A stretch of 64,000 nucleotides of DNA, taken from positions 1 through 64,000 of the forward strand of contig NZ_QGKU01000060.1 of the NCBI RefSeq assembly GCF_003172915.1, in the 5' to 3' direction. The notes below the pieces were generated by a model that was given only the letters and a program-made list of their open reading frames with translations, was not told the DNA's origin and did no database searches. This DNA is from Meridianimarinicoccus roseus (lineage in GTDB: Bacteria; Pseudomonadota; Alphaproteobacteria; Rhodobacterales; Rhodobacteraceae). Both the position numbers and the translations under genes were made by a program. Within the stretch, counting starts at the first letter, position 1, and the number at the start of each line of letters is the position of its first letter. Of this stretch, positions 8,748 to 16,099 are shown in pieces.

Positions 8748-9862
8748 TCCGCCGCCGCCGCCGCGAAGGCGCCGGCCTGCGCGTCGGTCCAGCCGATCCA
8801 GACATCGTCGCCGCGCGCCAGTCCGGCGAAGGCGCCCGATTGAGGCAGGGCGACTTCGATCTCGGTGTCCGCACCCGCGCCTTCGGGCCGGACCCGCACC
8901 CGGCTGGCCGCGCCGTTGAACAGCAGCGTGCTGACCTCGCCGCGGAGCATGTTGGCACATCCCTCCAGCGCGGCGGCGTCCCGAGCGGGGTGGATGGCCT
9001 CGGGCCGCACGAATACCTCGGCGCGGTCGCCCGCCGCAATGGCGCGCCCGTTGCGTGCCGCGCGCAGCGTCAGCCCGCCATCGGTTTGCAGTTCCAGCGA
9101 CTCGCCGTCCACCCGCGTGACGCGGCCGCGCCAGCGGTTGCTGTCACCGACAAAGCCCGCAACGAAGGGCGTCTGCGGGCGGTAATACAGGTCTTGCGCG
9201 CTGCCGATCTGTTCGAACCGGCCGCGGTTCATCACCGCCACGGCATCGGACATGACCAGTGCCTCGCTCTGGTCGTGGGTGATATATACGAAGGTGGTGC
9301 CGAACGCGGCCTGGAGCGCCTTGAGTTCCACCTTCATGTGTTCGCGCAGCTTCAGGTCCAGTGCGCCCAGCGGTTCGTCCAGAAGAAGAACGTCCGGGTC
9401 GAGCACCATGCAACGCGCAATCGCCACGCGCTGTTTCTGCCCGCCCGAAAGCTCGTCGACGCGTCGCGTGCCGATCTCGGGCAGCCCGATCCGCTCAAGC
9501 ACATCGCCGACCTTGCGCGCAATCTCCGGTTTCGAGGTTCCGCGCCGTCGCAGGCCATAGCCTATATTCTCAGCCACGTTCATCATCGGGAACAGGGCAA
9601 GATGCTGGAATACCATGTTCACAGGGCGCTTGTTGGGCGGCACCGACAGGACTGACCGGCCGCGGATCAGGATGTCGCCGCCGCTGGGTTCGAGGAATCC
9701 CGCCACCATGCGCATGATCGTCGTCTTGCCGCAGCCCGACGGGCCGAGAATGGAAAAGAACGACCCGGACGGCACAGAGAAACCGACGCCGTCCACGGCG
9801 GGCGGCGCATCGGGCGCGAACCGCTTGGTCAGCGCGCGGCATTCGAGATCAGGGGCGGTCAT
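8744..9862 (-). CDS. ABC transporter ATP-binding protein, PotA-like
   Basis: 372-residue nucleotide-binding subunit. Walker A GPSGCGKTT at 40-48, signature LSGGQ at 138-142, Walker B VLLLDEP at 158-164, then the D-loop LGALD and the switch histidine in ITHDQSEAL. Residues beyond about 240 form the TOBE-type regulatory domain typical of PotA/FbpC-like ATPases. AAGGA precedes the ATG. It is separated from the upstream binding-protein gene by 71 bases holding a strong hairpin, which may lower expression of the membrane part relative to the binding protein. Confidence 0.92.
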   Translation of the reverse strand: MTAPDLECRALTKRFAPDAPPAVDGVGFSVPSGSFFSILGPSGCGKTTIMRMVAGFLEPSGGDILIRGRSVLSVPPNKRPVNMVFQHLALFPMMNVAENIGYGLRRRGTSKPEIARKVGDVLERIGLPEIGTRRVDELSGGQKQRVAIARCMVLDPDVLLLDEPLGALDLKLREHMKVELKALQAAFGTTFVYITHDQSEALVMSDAVAVMNRGRFEQIGSAQDLYYRPQTPFVAGFVGDSNRWRGRVTRVDGESLELQTDGGLTLRAARNGRAIAAGDRAEVFVRPEAIHPARDAAALEGCANMLRGEVSTLLFNGAASRVRVRPEGAGADTEIEVALPQSGAFAGLARGDDVWIGWTDAQAGAFAAAAAE

Positions 9863-9886
9863 GTCGTGTGTCCTTGTAGAACGGCG

Positions 9887-9915
9887 AAGGCCCCCGCGGG
9901 CTTCGCGGGGGCCTT
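9887..9915 (-). terminator. Intra-operon hairpin between binding protein and ATPase genes
   Basis: Perfect 11-bp stem AAGGCCCCCGC / GCGGGGGCCTT with a seven-base loop, lying between the binding-protein stop (9934) and the ATPase start (9862). No U-run follows on the minus strand, so it more likely acts as a partial terminator or as a 3' stabiliser of the binding-protein message than as a full terminator. Confidence 0.6.
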
Positions 9916-9933
9916 GCCGGCATCACGGGGCGA

Positions 9934-11007
9934 TCAGTTGGCGGCTTTCACGCGGTCCAATACGCCGCCTTCGATCGCTTCGAGGCCTGCGGGTACCGGC
10001 GGATACCACTTGATGTTGTCCAGCGCCTCGGGCGTGAAGCTGGCCTGGTACTTGGCCTTCAGCGCATCGGGGGCGAATTCGTCAGCGCCCTTGGATGCGG
10101 TGAAGTTGCCCGCCACTTCGGTGATCATTGCGGCCACTTCGGGCTGCATCACGAAATTGATCCACGCGTACGCCGCGTCGTCGGCCTGCCCCTTGGCGGG
10201 CAAAACGAAGGTGTCCACCCAGCCGAGCGCGCCTGAGGCGGGCGCCACGAAGGTCACGTCCGGATTGTCCTCGTTCAGCTTCCAGCCGCCCGTGTCCCAG
10301 GCCATCGCTGCCACGACCTCGCCCGAGCGGACGAGGTTCATCAACTCGTCGCCTCCACCCCAATAGGTCTTCACGTTGGGTTTGCACTCGATGAGTTTGG
10401 ACTCGACCTGCTCCAGGATCTCGGCATAGGCGGCCTCGTCGCCATAGGCAGCGAACGGGTCCATGCCCATCGCGAAGGCGAAACCGATCAGCGTTGGGCG
10501 ACGCAGTCGGTAGGACACCTGGCCCGCGACTTCCGGCGCGCACAGATCGGTGTAATCGGCGACCATGCCGGCCTTGGCGGTATCGAGAACGAGGCCCGAG
10601 GTGCCCCAGACATGCGGCACACCGTAGACTTCACCGCCCACGGTGGTGTTGTCCTTGGTCGCTTCCAGCATGGAGGGAATGAATTGCGCCGCATCGATCC
10701 GCGACAGGTCCATCGGCTTGTAGATGCCGAACTCTTCCTGGGGGCCCGCGATGCGGTCCTGGCTGGGCTGGGCCAGATCGAAGCCGCCGCCGCCGGTCGC
10801 GCGCAGCTTGGCTATCATTTCCTCGTTGTTGGAAAGCGTGACTTCGACCGTGTGGCCGGTTTCCGCTTCGAACATCTCGATCACACCTTCAGGTGCGTAG
10901 CCGCCCCAGGTTAGCAAGCGCAGCGTGTCTGCGGCGGCGGGCTGGGCCAGCGCCAGCAGTGCGGTTGCTGCAACCGTCAGTTTCAAATGTTTCGGTGCCG
11001 TCGTCAT
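9934..11007 (-). CDS. Periplasmic binding protein of ABC importer, PotD-like
   Basis: 357 residues, exported. A Sec signal peptide (KHLKLTVAATALLALAQPAAA, cleavage near residue 25) is followed by DTLRLLTWGGYAPEGVIEMFE, the usual opening of family-1 solute-binding proteins of the PotD group. The ATG at 11007 is chosen for the signal peptide that follows; a GGGGA motif lies upstream, while the longer frame adds non-signal sequence. First gene of the four-gene importer operon. The ligand is unknown; the downstream permeases and ATPase belong to the polyamine/amine class. Confidence 0.9.
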   Translation of the reverse strand: MTTAPKHLKLTVAATALLALAQPAAADTLRLLTWGGYAPEGVIEMFEAETGHTVEVTLSNNEEMIAKLRATGGGGFDLAQPSQDRIAGPQEEFGIYKPMDLSRIDAAQFIPSMLEATKDNTTVGGEVYGVPHVWGTSGLVLDTAKAGMVADYTDLCAPEVAGQVSYRLRRPTLIGFAFAMGMDPFAAYGDEAAYAEILEQVESKLIECKPNVKTYWGGGDELMNLVRSGEVVAAMAWDTGGWKLNEDNPDVTFVAPASGALGWVDTFVLPAKGQADDAAYAWINFVMQPEVAAMITEVAGNFTASKGADEFAPDALKAKYQASFTPEALDNIKWYPPVPAGLEAIEGGVLDRVKAAN

Positions 11008-11186
11008 TTCGTCATCCCCGTTGTTCAGGCCTATCCCTAGCAGCCGATGCCACAGGAATGAAACGATTTTGCAACGCCCGGCATGATCGGGCAAGGGTGC
11101 TCGTGGCGCGGCGTTGACCGCTTGCATTCCAGGACCCGGGGGCATTTGCTGGAACAGCCGAAAACAAAAAGGCTGGTGGCGGGATC

Positions 11187-11561
11187 ATGAACCGGGGACG
11201 ATGCGAATGCGGGCGTGTGGTGTTCGAGGTTAGCGAACTGCGCAAGACGGTGACGGTGTGCCACTGCAGCCAGTGTCGCCGCACCAGCGGTCACCTGTGG
11301 GCATCGACCCATGCACCGCTGGATGCCGTGCGGTTTATCGAGGATGCGGGGCTGGTCTGGTATGCCTCGTCCGACCACGCGCGGCGCGGCTTCTGCCGAA
11401 ACTGCGGATCAAGCCTATTCTACCAGGAGAACGGCGAGGGTGGGATCGGCATAGCGGCAGGTTGTCTTGACGACACAGAAGGCCTGCGGATCGGGAAGCA
11501 CATCTTCGTCGCGGACAAGGGGGCGTATTACCCTGAGCCGGAGGGATCCGGCGCGGGCTGA
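11187..11561 (+). CDS. GFA-family zinc protein (CENP-V/GFA domain)
   Basis: 124 residues with the Mss4-like beta fold of the glutathione-dependent formaldehyde-activating (GFA) family. Zinc ligands are visible as Cys6-x-Cys8, the cluster Cys25-His-Cys27-x-x-Cys30, and Cys70-x-x-Cys73 in GFCRNCGSS. Most GFA-domain proteins have no established reaction, and glutathione-linked formaldehyde chemistry is proven for few, so the exact role is open. It is a single-gene unit, divergent from the PotD-like gene by 180 bases and convergent with the DUF1127-like gene. Confidence 0.85.
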   Translation: MNRGRCECGRVVFEVSELRKTVTVCHCSQCRRTSGHLWASTHAPLDAVRFIEDAGLVWYASSDHARRGFCRNCGSSLFYQENGEGGIGIAAGCLDDTEGLRIGKHIFVADKGAYYPEPEGSGAG

Positions 11562-11619
11562 GCGCGCTCCGTGCGGTCGGGACCGCGCCGACGCCGGGCG
11601 CGCAGGCACGGTCCCTGGT

Positions 11620-11652
11620 TTCCGCCGGCAGAAGGCACGGGCACCGGCGGAA
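11620..11652. terminator. Hairpin between convergent genes
   Basis: Nine-bp perfect stem TTCCGCCGG (11620-11628) / CCGGCGGAA (11644-11652), loop of 15 bases, between the GFA gene and the convergent DUF1127-like gene. Its position suits a bidirectional terminator, but there is no strong U-run. Confidence 0.4.
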
Positions 11653-11660
11653 GGGGTTGA

Positions 11661-12011
11661 TCAGGCGGCGACGCGCGCGGCGTCGCTGGCCGGGGTCGCG
11701 ATGTCCTCGCGCGGCTTCTGTGCGGCCGGGGCGCGCTCCAGCATCGCGATCACCTCGTCCGCGATGGCACGGTCGTCCGCGGCCCGCAGCATAAGGTCAG
11801 ACACCGCGTCGAACAGCGCATCGCGGCGCACGCCGATCAGCGCGAGGCGCCGGTCGGACAGCCGGTCGAGCGATGCCATGATCGCAGCGATGTCGCGCTG
11901 GAAACGCCAGTCGGCATACCCCGCGCGCATCTTGTGCAGCGCCGACCCGCCGGTGGCTTCGGCCGCTTCGGTATGGGCGGGGCGGGCCTTCTTGAAGAGA
12001 CGTGCAAGCAT
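11661..12011 (-). CDS. Hypothetical protein with DUF1127-like segment
   Basis: 116 residues from the ATG at 12011, which has a strong AGGAGG seven bases upstream. The N terminus is basic (MLARLFKKARP). The middle, WRFQRDIAAIMASLDRLSDR followed by RRLALIGVRRDALF, resembles the DUF1127 pattern (LsrLsDreLaDIGLtRsdi) found in small arginine-rich alphaproteobacterial proteins, several of which are linked to phosphate or RNA metabolism. At 116 residues it is longer than typical DUF1127 proteins (about 45-70), with an Ala-rich acidic tail. No signal peptide or membrane segment. It follows the DUF2333 gene on the same strand with a 92-base gap containing a hairpin. Function unknown. Confidence 0.6.
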   Translation of the reverse strand: MLARLFKKARPAHTEAAEATGGSALHKMRAGYADWRFQRDIAAIMASLDRLSDRRLALIGVRRDALFDAVSDLMLRAADDRAIADEVIAMLERAPAAQKPREDIATPASDAARVAA

Positions 12012-12071
12012 GGTCTTTCCTCCTGTCATGGGTGATGGTGTGTTTTGGGGGTTGGTGTTTCGGGTGGTTCG

Positions 12072-12100
12072 GGGCACGGACGCGGCACGGGGCCGTGCCC
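12072..12100 (-). terminator. Hairpin after the DUF2333 gene
   Basis: Perfect 8-bp stem GGGCACGG (12072-12079) / CCGTGCCC (12093-12100), just beyond the DUF2333 stop on the minus strand. No U-run follows, so it could be a weak terminator or an RNA-end stabiliser ahead of the DUF1127-like gene. Confidence 0.4.
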
Positions 12101-12103
12101 GGA

Positions 12104-13141
12104 TCAGACGGCCAGCACGCTGACCACTTCCTCCAGTTGCAGGATCGCGCGTTTCATGTAGAAGCCCTGGATCGCAAGGTGATTGGCGAAGATAGACCGG
12201 TCCAGATCGCCGTTCAGCACCACGAGCGGGCGCAGTTGGGAACCCTGCTCGAGGCTGGCCATCGCCTGGGCCCAGACCGCTTCAAGGTTGCTGCCCCGGA
12301 TCACCGGCGCGAAGTCCTCGCCGAAGGCTTTCAGCGTGACGGAATACGCATAAAGCATGCCCTTGTTCTGGTAGAACAGGTCATCCGCCTTTCGGCTGAA
12401 GACCCACCAGCCGTCGTTTTGCGCCCGGTCCAGCTGCGCCGTCTGCGAGCCCAGATCCGCCGACACCTGCCGAAGGGTTTCGGCCAGCGTGTCGGCGCGG
12501 CGTTCGAACACGGCCTGCCCGGATGCCAGCCGCGCGTTGTAGCTGTTCAGCGCGGCGACACCAGCGCGGTACTGGTGTTCCGACGGCACCGTCGGCATCC
12601 ACGACCGCGACGGGTCGATCACCCAGATATCGGGCGGGAACTGCAGGAAGCCCGACGCGCGCTCCAGGTCCGGGTCGGCGCGGGACGACCCGCGCGTGCG
12701 CGATACCTGATCCAGCATCTCGAAGGTGAAGCGCCCTACGGCCTTCACGACGCCCATCTGGAAATTCGGCATGTTGTCGAGCACGGCGCTCGGCGCGAAG
12801 AATGGATCGTTCGGGGTCCAGCCGTTTGCATTGATCTCGCGGTCCAGAAGCGCGGCGGCGGTGGCGACGGCGACACTGCCACCCTGCGGCATCTGCGCCG
12901 ACCGGAAGGCCGGATCGGCGTTGATATCGTGGGTCAGCGGCCCAAGCACGCCCCAGTTGACCACCGCGCCCAACACGCCAAGAGCGGCCATCGCGCGCAG
13001 CGCTTTGCGGCCGATGCGCGGAAAGCGGCGGCGGACGCGGCCGCCCGGCAGGCCGGATGCGGTATCGTGTACCTCTGCCGGCACCGCGACGGGCACAGGC
13101 AACTGGATCGGCGTGTCGGTCATCGCGGCAGCATCGGTCAC
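12104..13141 (-). CDS. DUF2333-family membrane-anchored protein
   Basis: 345 residues. An N-terminal cytoplasmic stretch and one membrane helix (ALRAMAALGVLGAVVNWGVLG, about residues 48-68) are followed by a large soluble domain with the DUF2333 features: NANGWTPNDPFFAPSAVLDN, DPDLERASGFLQFPPDIWVI and VFSRKADDLFYQNKGMLYAYS. Function of the family is unknown; envelope location is inferred from the helix. The GTG at 13141 is taken as start because AGGAGG lies nine bases before it, better than the ATGs at 13123 or 13159. It diverges from an ECF sigma gene and has its own copy of that sigma factor's presumed promoter. Confidence 0.85.
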   Translation of the reverse strand: MTDAAAMTDTPIQLPVPVAVPAEVHDTASGLPGGRVRRRFPRIGRKALRAMAALGVLGAVVNWGVLGPLTHDINADPAFRSAQMPQGGSVAVATAAALLDREINANGWTPNDPFFAPSAVLDNMPNFQMGVVKAVGRFTFEMLDQVSRTRGSSRADPDLERASGFLQFPPDIWVIDPSRSWMPTVPSEHQYRAGVAALNSYNARLASGQAVFERRADTLAETLRQVSADLGSQTAQLDRAQNDGWWVFSRKADDLFYQNKGMLYAYSVTLKAFGEDFAPVIRGSNLEAVWAQAMASLEQGSQLRPLVVLNGDLDRSIFANHLAIQGFYMKRAILQLEEVVSVLAV

Positions 13142-13178
13142 GGCGGTCGGCCTCCTCATCGGGTGTTTTGCAAGAACA

Positions 13179-13202
13179 ACGCGTGAAAGCCCGGCTTCAT
13201 CC
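13179..13202 (-). promoter_or_regulatory. ECF-type promoter before the DUF2333 gene
   Basis: On the minus strand: GGATGAAGCC (13202-13193), nine bases, then CGCGT (13183-13179). The same bipartite element with identical spacing precedes the sigma gene (13248-13271) and the Mrp operon (14762-14785). The -10-like box is about 38 bases from the GTG start of the DUF2333 gene, leaving room for its AGGAGG. Assigned to the adjacent ECF sigma factor by this three-way match. Confidence 0.65.
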
Positions 13203-13247
13203 GAAAAATCGTGCAAATTGCGCAAAGAATTTTTTTCACTGGAGCAG

Positions 13248-13271
13248 GGATGAAACCCGGATGTCGCGCGT
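13248..13271 (+). promoter_or_regulatory. ECF-type autoregulatory promoter before the sigma gene
   Basis: GGATGAAACC (13248-13257), nine bases, CGCGT (13267-13271). Transcription would begin near 13278, which fits the ATG at 13300 with its AGGAGG and rules out the upstream ATG at 13261 as start. A mirror copy drives the divergent DUF2333 gene. Autoregulation through such an element is the normal behaviour of ECF sigma factors. Confidence 0.65.
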
Positions 13272-13299
13272 ATGTATGCTTGAACAACAGGAGGACTGG

Positions 13300-13809
13300 A
13301 TGGCATTGCGCGATGAGCTGGGCGCGAGAATTCATGATTACGTGACAAGCCTTCGGCGGTATGCGCTGGTGCTGACCCGCGACCGCGAGGCGGCCGAGGA
13401 TCTGGTGCAGGACACGCTGACAAAGGCGATCGGCGCGGCCGAGCAATGGACGCCGGGTACCGACCTGCGCGTGTGGTTGTTCCGCATCCAGCACAACACG
13501 TTCATGAGCGACCGGCGCAAGCACAAGGTCAGGGAAGATGCCCGCCTGCAACTGCCCGACGCGGTGGAAGACAGCGACCCCACCACCCGGATCGAGTTGC
13601 AGCAGGTGCTTGATGCACTGGAAGAGCTGCCGGAAGCGCAGCGCCAGCCCATCGTGCTCGTTGCACTGGAAGAGATGAGCTACGCCGACGCGGCGCGTAC
13701 GCTCGATCTGCCGCTGGGCACATTCTACTCCCGGCTGGGACGGGGTCGCGCGGCCCTGCGCAAGTTGATGGATGGCGTGAAGAGCTCACGGATCAAGCTG
13801 GTGGTTTGA
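13300..13809 (+). CDS. ECF RNA polymerase sigma factor
   Basis: 169 residues with sigma-2 (YVTSLRRYALVLTRDREAAEDLVQDTLTKA, residues 9-38, and the -10 recognition helix WLFRIQHNTFMSDRRKH) and sigma-4 (LEELPEAQRQPIVLVALEEM, then SYADAARTLDLPLGTFYSRLGRGRAALRKL, the -35 binding helix-turn-helix). No sigma-3 region or C-terminal extension. AGGAGG lies five bases before the chosen ATG. The next gene, 33 bases away, encodes a membrane anti-sigma factor. Three matching promoter elements nearby suggest control of itself, the DUF2333 gene and the Mrp antiporter operon. The inducing signal is unknown. Confidence 0.93.
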   Translation: MALRDELGARIHDYVTSLRRYALVLTRDREAAEDLVQDTLTKAIGAAEQWTPGTDLRVWLFRIQHNTFMSDRRKHKVREDARLQLPDAVEDSDPTTRIELQQVLDALEELPEAQRQPIVLVALEEMSYADAARTLDLPLGTFYSRLGRGRAALRKLMDGVKSSRIKLVV

Positions 13810-13842
13810 CAAGATTTTTCCGCAATGACGGAGGCGAGGGAT

Positions 13843-14613
13843 ATGGAACTGAACGCATATATTGACGGCGAGCTTGGGCCCGAAGAGGCTGCGCAACTCG
13901 AGGCCCGTCTTGAAGCCGATGAGGAGGAGCGCGCCGCGTTCCTTGCGCTGACCCGGCAGAAACGCACCTTGGCCAATGCGTTGCGGGAACTGGACACCGG
14001 TCCCGAAAGTCTGCGCACCGCCGGGCTTGAGCGGAAGCTCGCCCGCGCGTTGGAACGGTCCGAACTTGCGCGGCGGCGTGGTCTGGGAGGAGCCTGGATG
14101 CTGGCCGCGACCCGCACCGCAGCTGCATGCGCACTTGTGGCGGCCGGCTGGTGGGGACACGCCGTCTGGATTCCCGGCGGAAGCGGCGTGCCCGAGTACG
14201 TGTCCGAGGCGCTTGGCGCGCACCAGGTCTTCGCCGAGGACAAGATCCATCCCGCCGAATTCACCGGACCCGCCGTGGACAGTGCGGCGGAATGGTTTTC
14301 GCGGAAACTGGGGGTGAAGATTGCCGTGCCCGCGTTGGAAGAACGTGGAATGCAGCTGGTCGGCGCCCGCCTGCTTGGCACGAAGGAAGGCCCACTGGCC
14401 CAGTTCATCTACGAGGACGGGCTTGGCAAGCGGCTGTCCTTGACCGTGGCCAAACACCCCGAGGATCAGCCGGTTCAGGCGCTCAAGACCGTGGACTATC
14501 CCGGCCAGAAGGTCGGCTACTGGAGCAGCCTGAACCTTGACTATGCACTGGTCAGCCAGGACCGCGCTATCGATCTGCAGAACCTTGCGCTGGAGTTGTC
14601 AAAGGACATCTGA
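13843..14613 (+). CDS. Transmembrane anti-sigma factor
   Basis: 256 residues. The cytoplasmic N terminus (MELNAYIDGELGPEEAAQLE) has the helical anti-sigma layout seen in RskA/RseA-like proteins but lacks the zinc-binding His-x3-Cys-x2-Cys motif. One membrane helix spans about residues 86-108 (LAATRTAAACALVAAGWWGH), leaving a periplasmic domain of about 150 residues as probable sensor. Start at 13843 because GGAGG precedes it; an ATG six codons upstream lacks a good site. It would hold the sigma factor at the membrane until a cell-envelope or ionic signal releases it (inference). A strong terminator follows. Confidence 0.85.
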   Translation: MELNAYIDGELGPEEAAQLEARLEADEEERAAFLALTRQKRTLANALRELDTGPESLRTAGLERKLARALERSELARRRGLGGAWMLAATRTAAACALVAAGWWGHAVWIPGGSGVPEYVSEALGAHQVFAEDKIHPAEFTGPAVDSAAEWFSRKLGVKIAVPALEERGMQLVGARLLGTKEGPLAQFIYEDGLGKRLSLTVAKHPEDQPVQALKTVDYPGQKVGYWSSLNLDYALVSQDRAIDLQNLALELSKDI

Positions 14614-14641
14614 CCACGCTGCGGCGTTTGACCGGCCCCTT

Positions 14642-14671
14642 GGCCCGTCTGCTCTTGCAGACGGGCCTTTT
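14642..14671 (+). terminator. Rho-independent terminator after the sigma/anti-sigma operon
   Basis: Perfect 11-bp stem GGCCCGTCTGC (14642-14652) / GCAGACGGGCC (14657-14667) with a TCTT loop and a run of four T. This is a textbook intrinsic terminator 28 bases after the anti-sigma stop, so the downstream Mrp operon needs its own promoter. Confidence 0.93.
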
Positions 14672-14761
14672 ACATGGCGGGTCAGCGCATAATCCGAGCG
14701 CTTCACGCGGAGCCGTTTTGCGCCGACCCATCCCGTGTTTCTAAAAATCGACACAAATTCG

Positions 14762-14785
14762 GGATGAAACCGTGGCCCCGCGCGT
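14762..14785 (+). promoter_or_regulatory. ECF-type promoter before the Mrp operon
   Basis: GGATGAAACC (14762-14771), nine bases, CGCGT (14781-14785): the same element and spacing as the promoters of the sigma gene and the DUF2333 gene. It lies just after the terminator and about 145 bases before the mrpE-like start, in the right orientation. It is the best evidence that the ECF sigma factor controls the antiporter operon. Confidence 0.65.
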
Positions 14786-14928
14786 TTGTCCTGTAAATGC
14801 CGTGCCGCGGGCAGGGCGCATCCAGGAACAGGGAGATTACGGGTCCGGGCCCCTCTGGCAACCGCACGGCAGCCGGTTGCGATGTCGGAACCATCGTTCA
14901 TCGCCACATGGCTGCCGCAGGAGACCTG

Positions 14929-15531
14929 ATGCTGGCCCGACAAGACTTCTCAATCCGCGCGTCCGGCGTTGCGCCCGTCCGTCCGTCCCCCGGGCGGGAT
15001 CCGGCGCCGCAGTTGGCCGCCACCCCGCCGCCGCCGCGTTTCGGACGGGTACGCCGTGCGACCTTGACCGGCGCTTGGATCGCCGGTTTGTGGGCTGCGC
15101 TGCACGGTGTGGCGGAGCCTGCGAGCTGGGTCGTCGGCGTCCCTGCCGTGATCGCCGGCGGGTCCGTGGCCCTGCTTCTGCCGACCGACCCCCCGCCTCA
15201 CCTTTCGCCGCGCGGCGCTTTGCGCTTCGCGGGCTTCGCTGTGCGGGGCGTGCTGCGCGGCGCGGTTGATGTCGCGCTGAGCGCGCTGCGCCCCACCGGT
15301 CTTGCACCGGGGCACGTGACGCTGCGCACACGGCTGCCCGAAGGTCGGCCGCGGCGCCTGTTCGCCATCGCCATCACCATGTTGCCCGGAACGCTGACCA
15401 CGCGCCTGGAAGGCGACGTGCTGTCGGTGCACGCGCTGGACCTGAACGGCCCGGTGGAGGCGGAATTGCGCGCCCTTGAGGCGCGGATCGCCGGACTCTA
15501 CGGGCTGACCCTTGAAGGAGAGACGGGATGA
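14929..15531 (+). CDS. mrpE: Mrp-type cation/proton antiporter subunit E
   Basis: 200 residues. A proline-rich N-terminal extension of about 40 residues precedes the MrpE/PhaE/MnhE domain, with two membrane helices (ATLTGAWIAGLWAALHGVAE, WVVGVPAVIAGGSVALLLP) and the conserved ITMLPGTLTTRLEGDVLSVHALD segment. AGGAG five bases before the ATG at 14929 sets the start; an ATG at 14797 has no ribosome site. First gene of an eight-gene operon in which each stop overlaps or nearly overlaps the next start. Usual MrpE proteins are about 160 residues, so the extension is extra. Confidence 0.9.
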   Translation: MLARQDFSIRASGVAPVRPSPGRDPAPQLAATPPPPRFGRVRRATLTGAWIAGLWAALHGVAEPASWVVGVPAVIAGGSVALLLPTDPPPHLSPRGALRFAGFAVRGVLRGAVDVALSALRPTGLAPGHVTLRTRLPEGRPRRLFAIAITMLPGTLTTRLEGDVLSVHALDLNGPVEAELRALEARIAGLYGLTLEGETG

Positions 15532-15785
15532 TACTCCAGACCCTTGCCTGCCTGTCGCTGCTGGCCGCGCTCGCCGCGCTGCCCCGTCTGGTGCGTGGCC
15601 CCACCGCCGCCGACCGGATCATGGCACTGCAATTCGCCGGAACCGGTATCGTCGCCACGCTGGTCATCCTTGGGGCGGCCGAAGACGCAGCCGCATATTT
15701 CGACCTCGCGCTGGTGTTCGCCTGCCTTGCAGCGCTGATCGGCGTGGCGTTCGTCGCCCTGCGCCGCGGGATGATGCTGAAATGA
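15528..15785 (+). CDS. mrpF: Mrp antiporter subunit F
   Basis: 85-residue membrane protein of three helices, typical of MrpF. The signature region LPRLVRGPTAADRIMALQFAG lies between helices 1 and 2, and the C terminus ends soon after helix 3. It starts four bases inside the mrpE stop (ATGA) and is itself overlapped by mrpG in the same way. In structurally known Mrp complexes F and G pack beside the membrane domain; no separate activity is known. Confidence 0.92.
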   Translation: MILQTLACLSLLAALAALPRLVRGPTAADRIMALQFAGTGIVATLVILGAAEDAAAYFDLALVFACLAALIGVAFVALRRGMMLK

Positions 15786-16099
15786 TGGTTTTGACCCTGT
15801 TGGGACACCTGCTGATTGCTGGCGGCGTCGTGCTGCTTCTGCTGGCGGCGCTTGGCTTGTGGCGCTTTCCCGACCTGCACACGCGCCTGCATGCGCTGAC
15901 AAAGGCTGACACCGCCGGGGTCGCGCTGGTCGCACTGGGCGCCGGTTTGTTGTCGGGCAGCGCTGCGACGCTGGTCCCCCTCACGCTCTGCGCGGTTCTC
16001 GTGGCGATTTCCGGCGCGACGACCGGGCATTTGATCGCACGCTCCGCGCTGGACGAGGAGCACGCGTCATGGAGGAGCACGCGCCATGATAGTGTTTGA
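15782..16099 (+). CDS. mrpG: Mrp antiporter subunit G
   Basis: 105 residues with three membrane helices. The MrpG hallmark LWRFPDLHTRLHALTKADTAG follows the first helix. The start codon pair ATGATG at 15782 overlaps the mrpF stop. The C-terminal tail runs 14 bases into the next gene, longer than is usual between subunits in this operon. Part of the antiporter complex in the inner membrane. Confidence 0.92.
   Translation: MMVLTLLGHLLIAGGVVLLLLAALGLWRFPDLHTRLHALTKADTAGVALVALGAGLLSGSAATLVPLTLCAVLVAISGATTGHLIARSALDEEHASWRSTRHDSV

Noticed and set aside
13261-13299. Upstream ATG at 13261 as the ECF sigma start
   Set aside because: The presumed promoter -10 box (13267-13271) overlaps it, so the transcript would begin downstream, and AGGAGG points to 13300.
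14797-14928. N-terminal extension of the mrpE-like frame from the ATG at 14797
   Set aside because: No ribosome site there, while AGGAG five bases before 14929 gives a clear start; the extra residues are low complexity.
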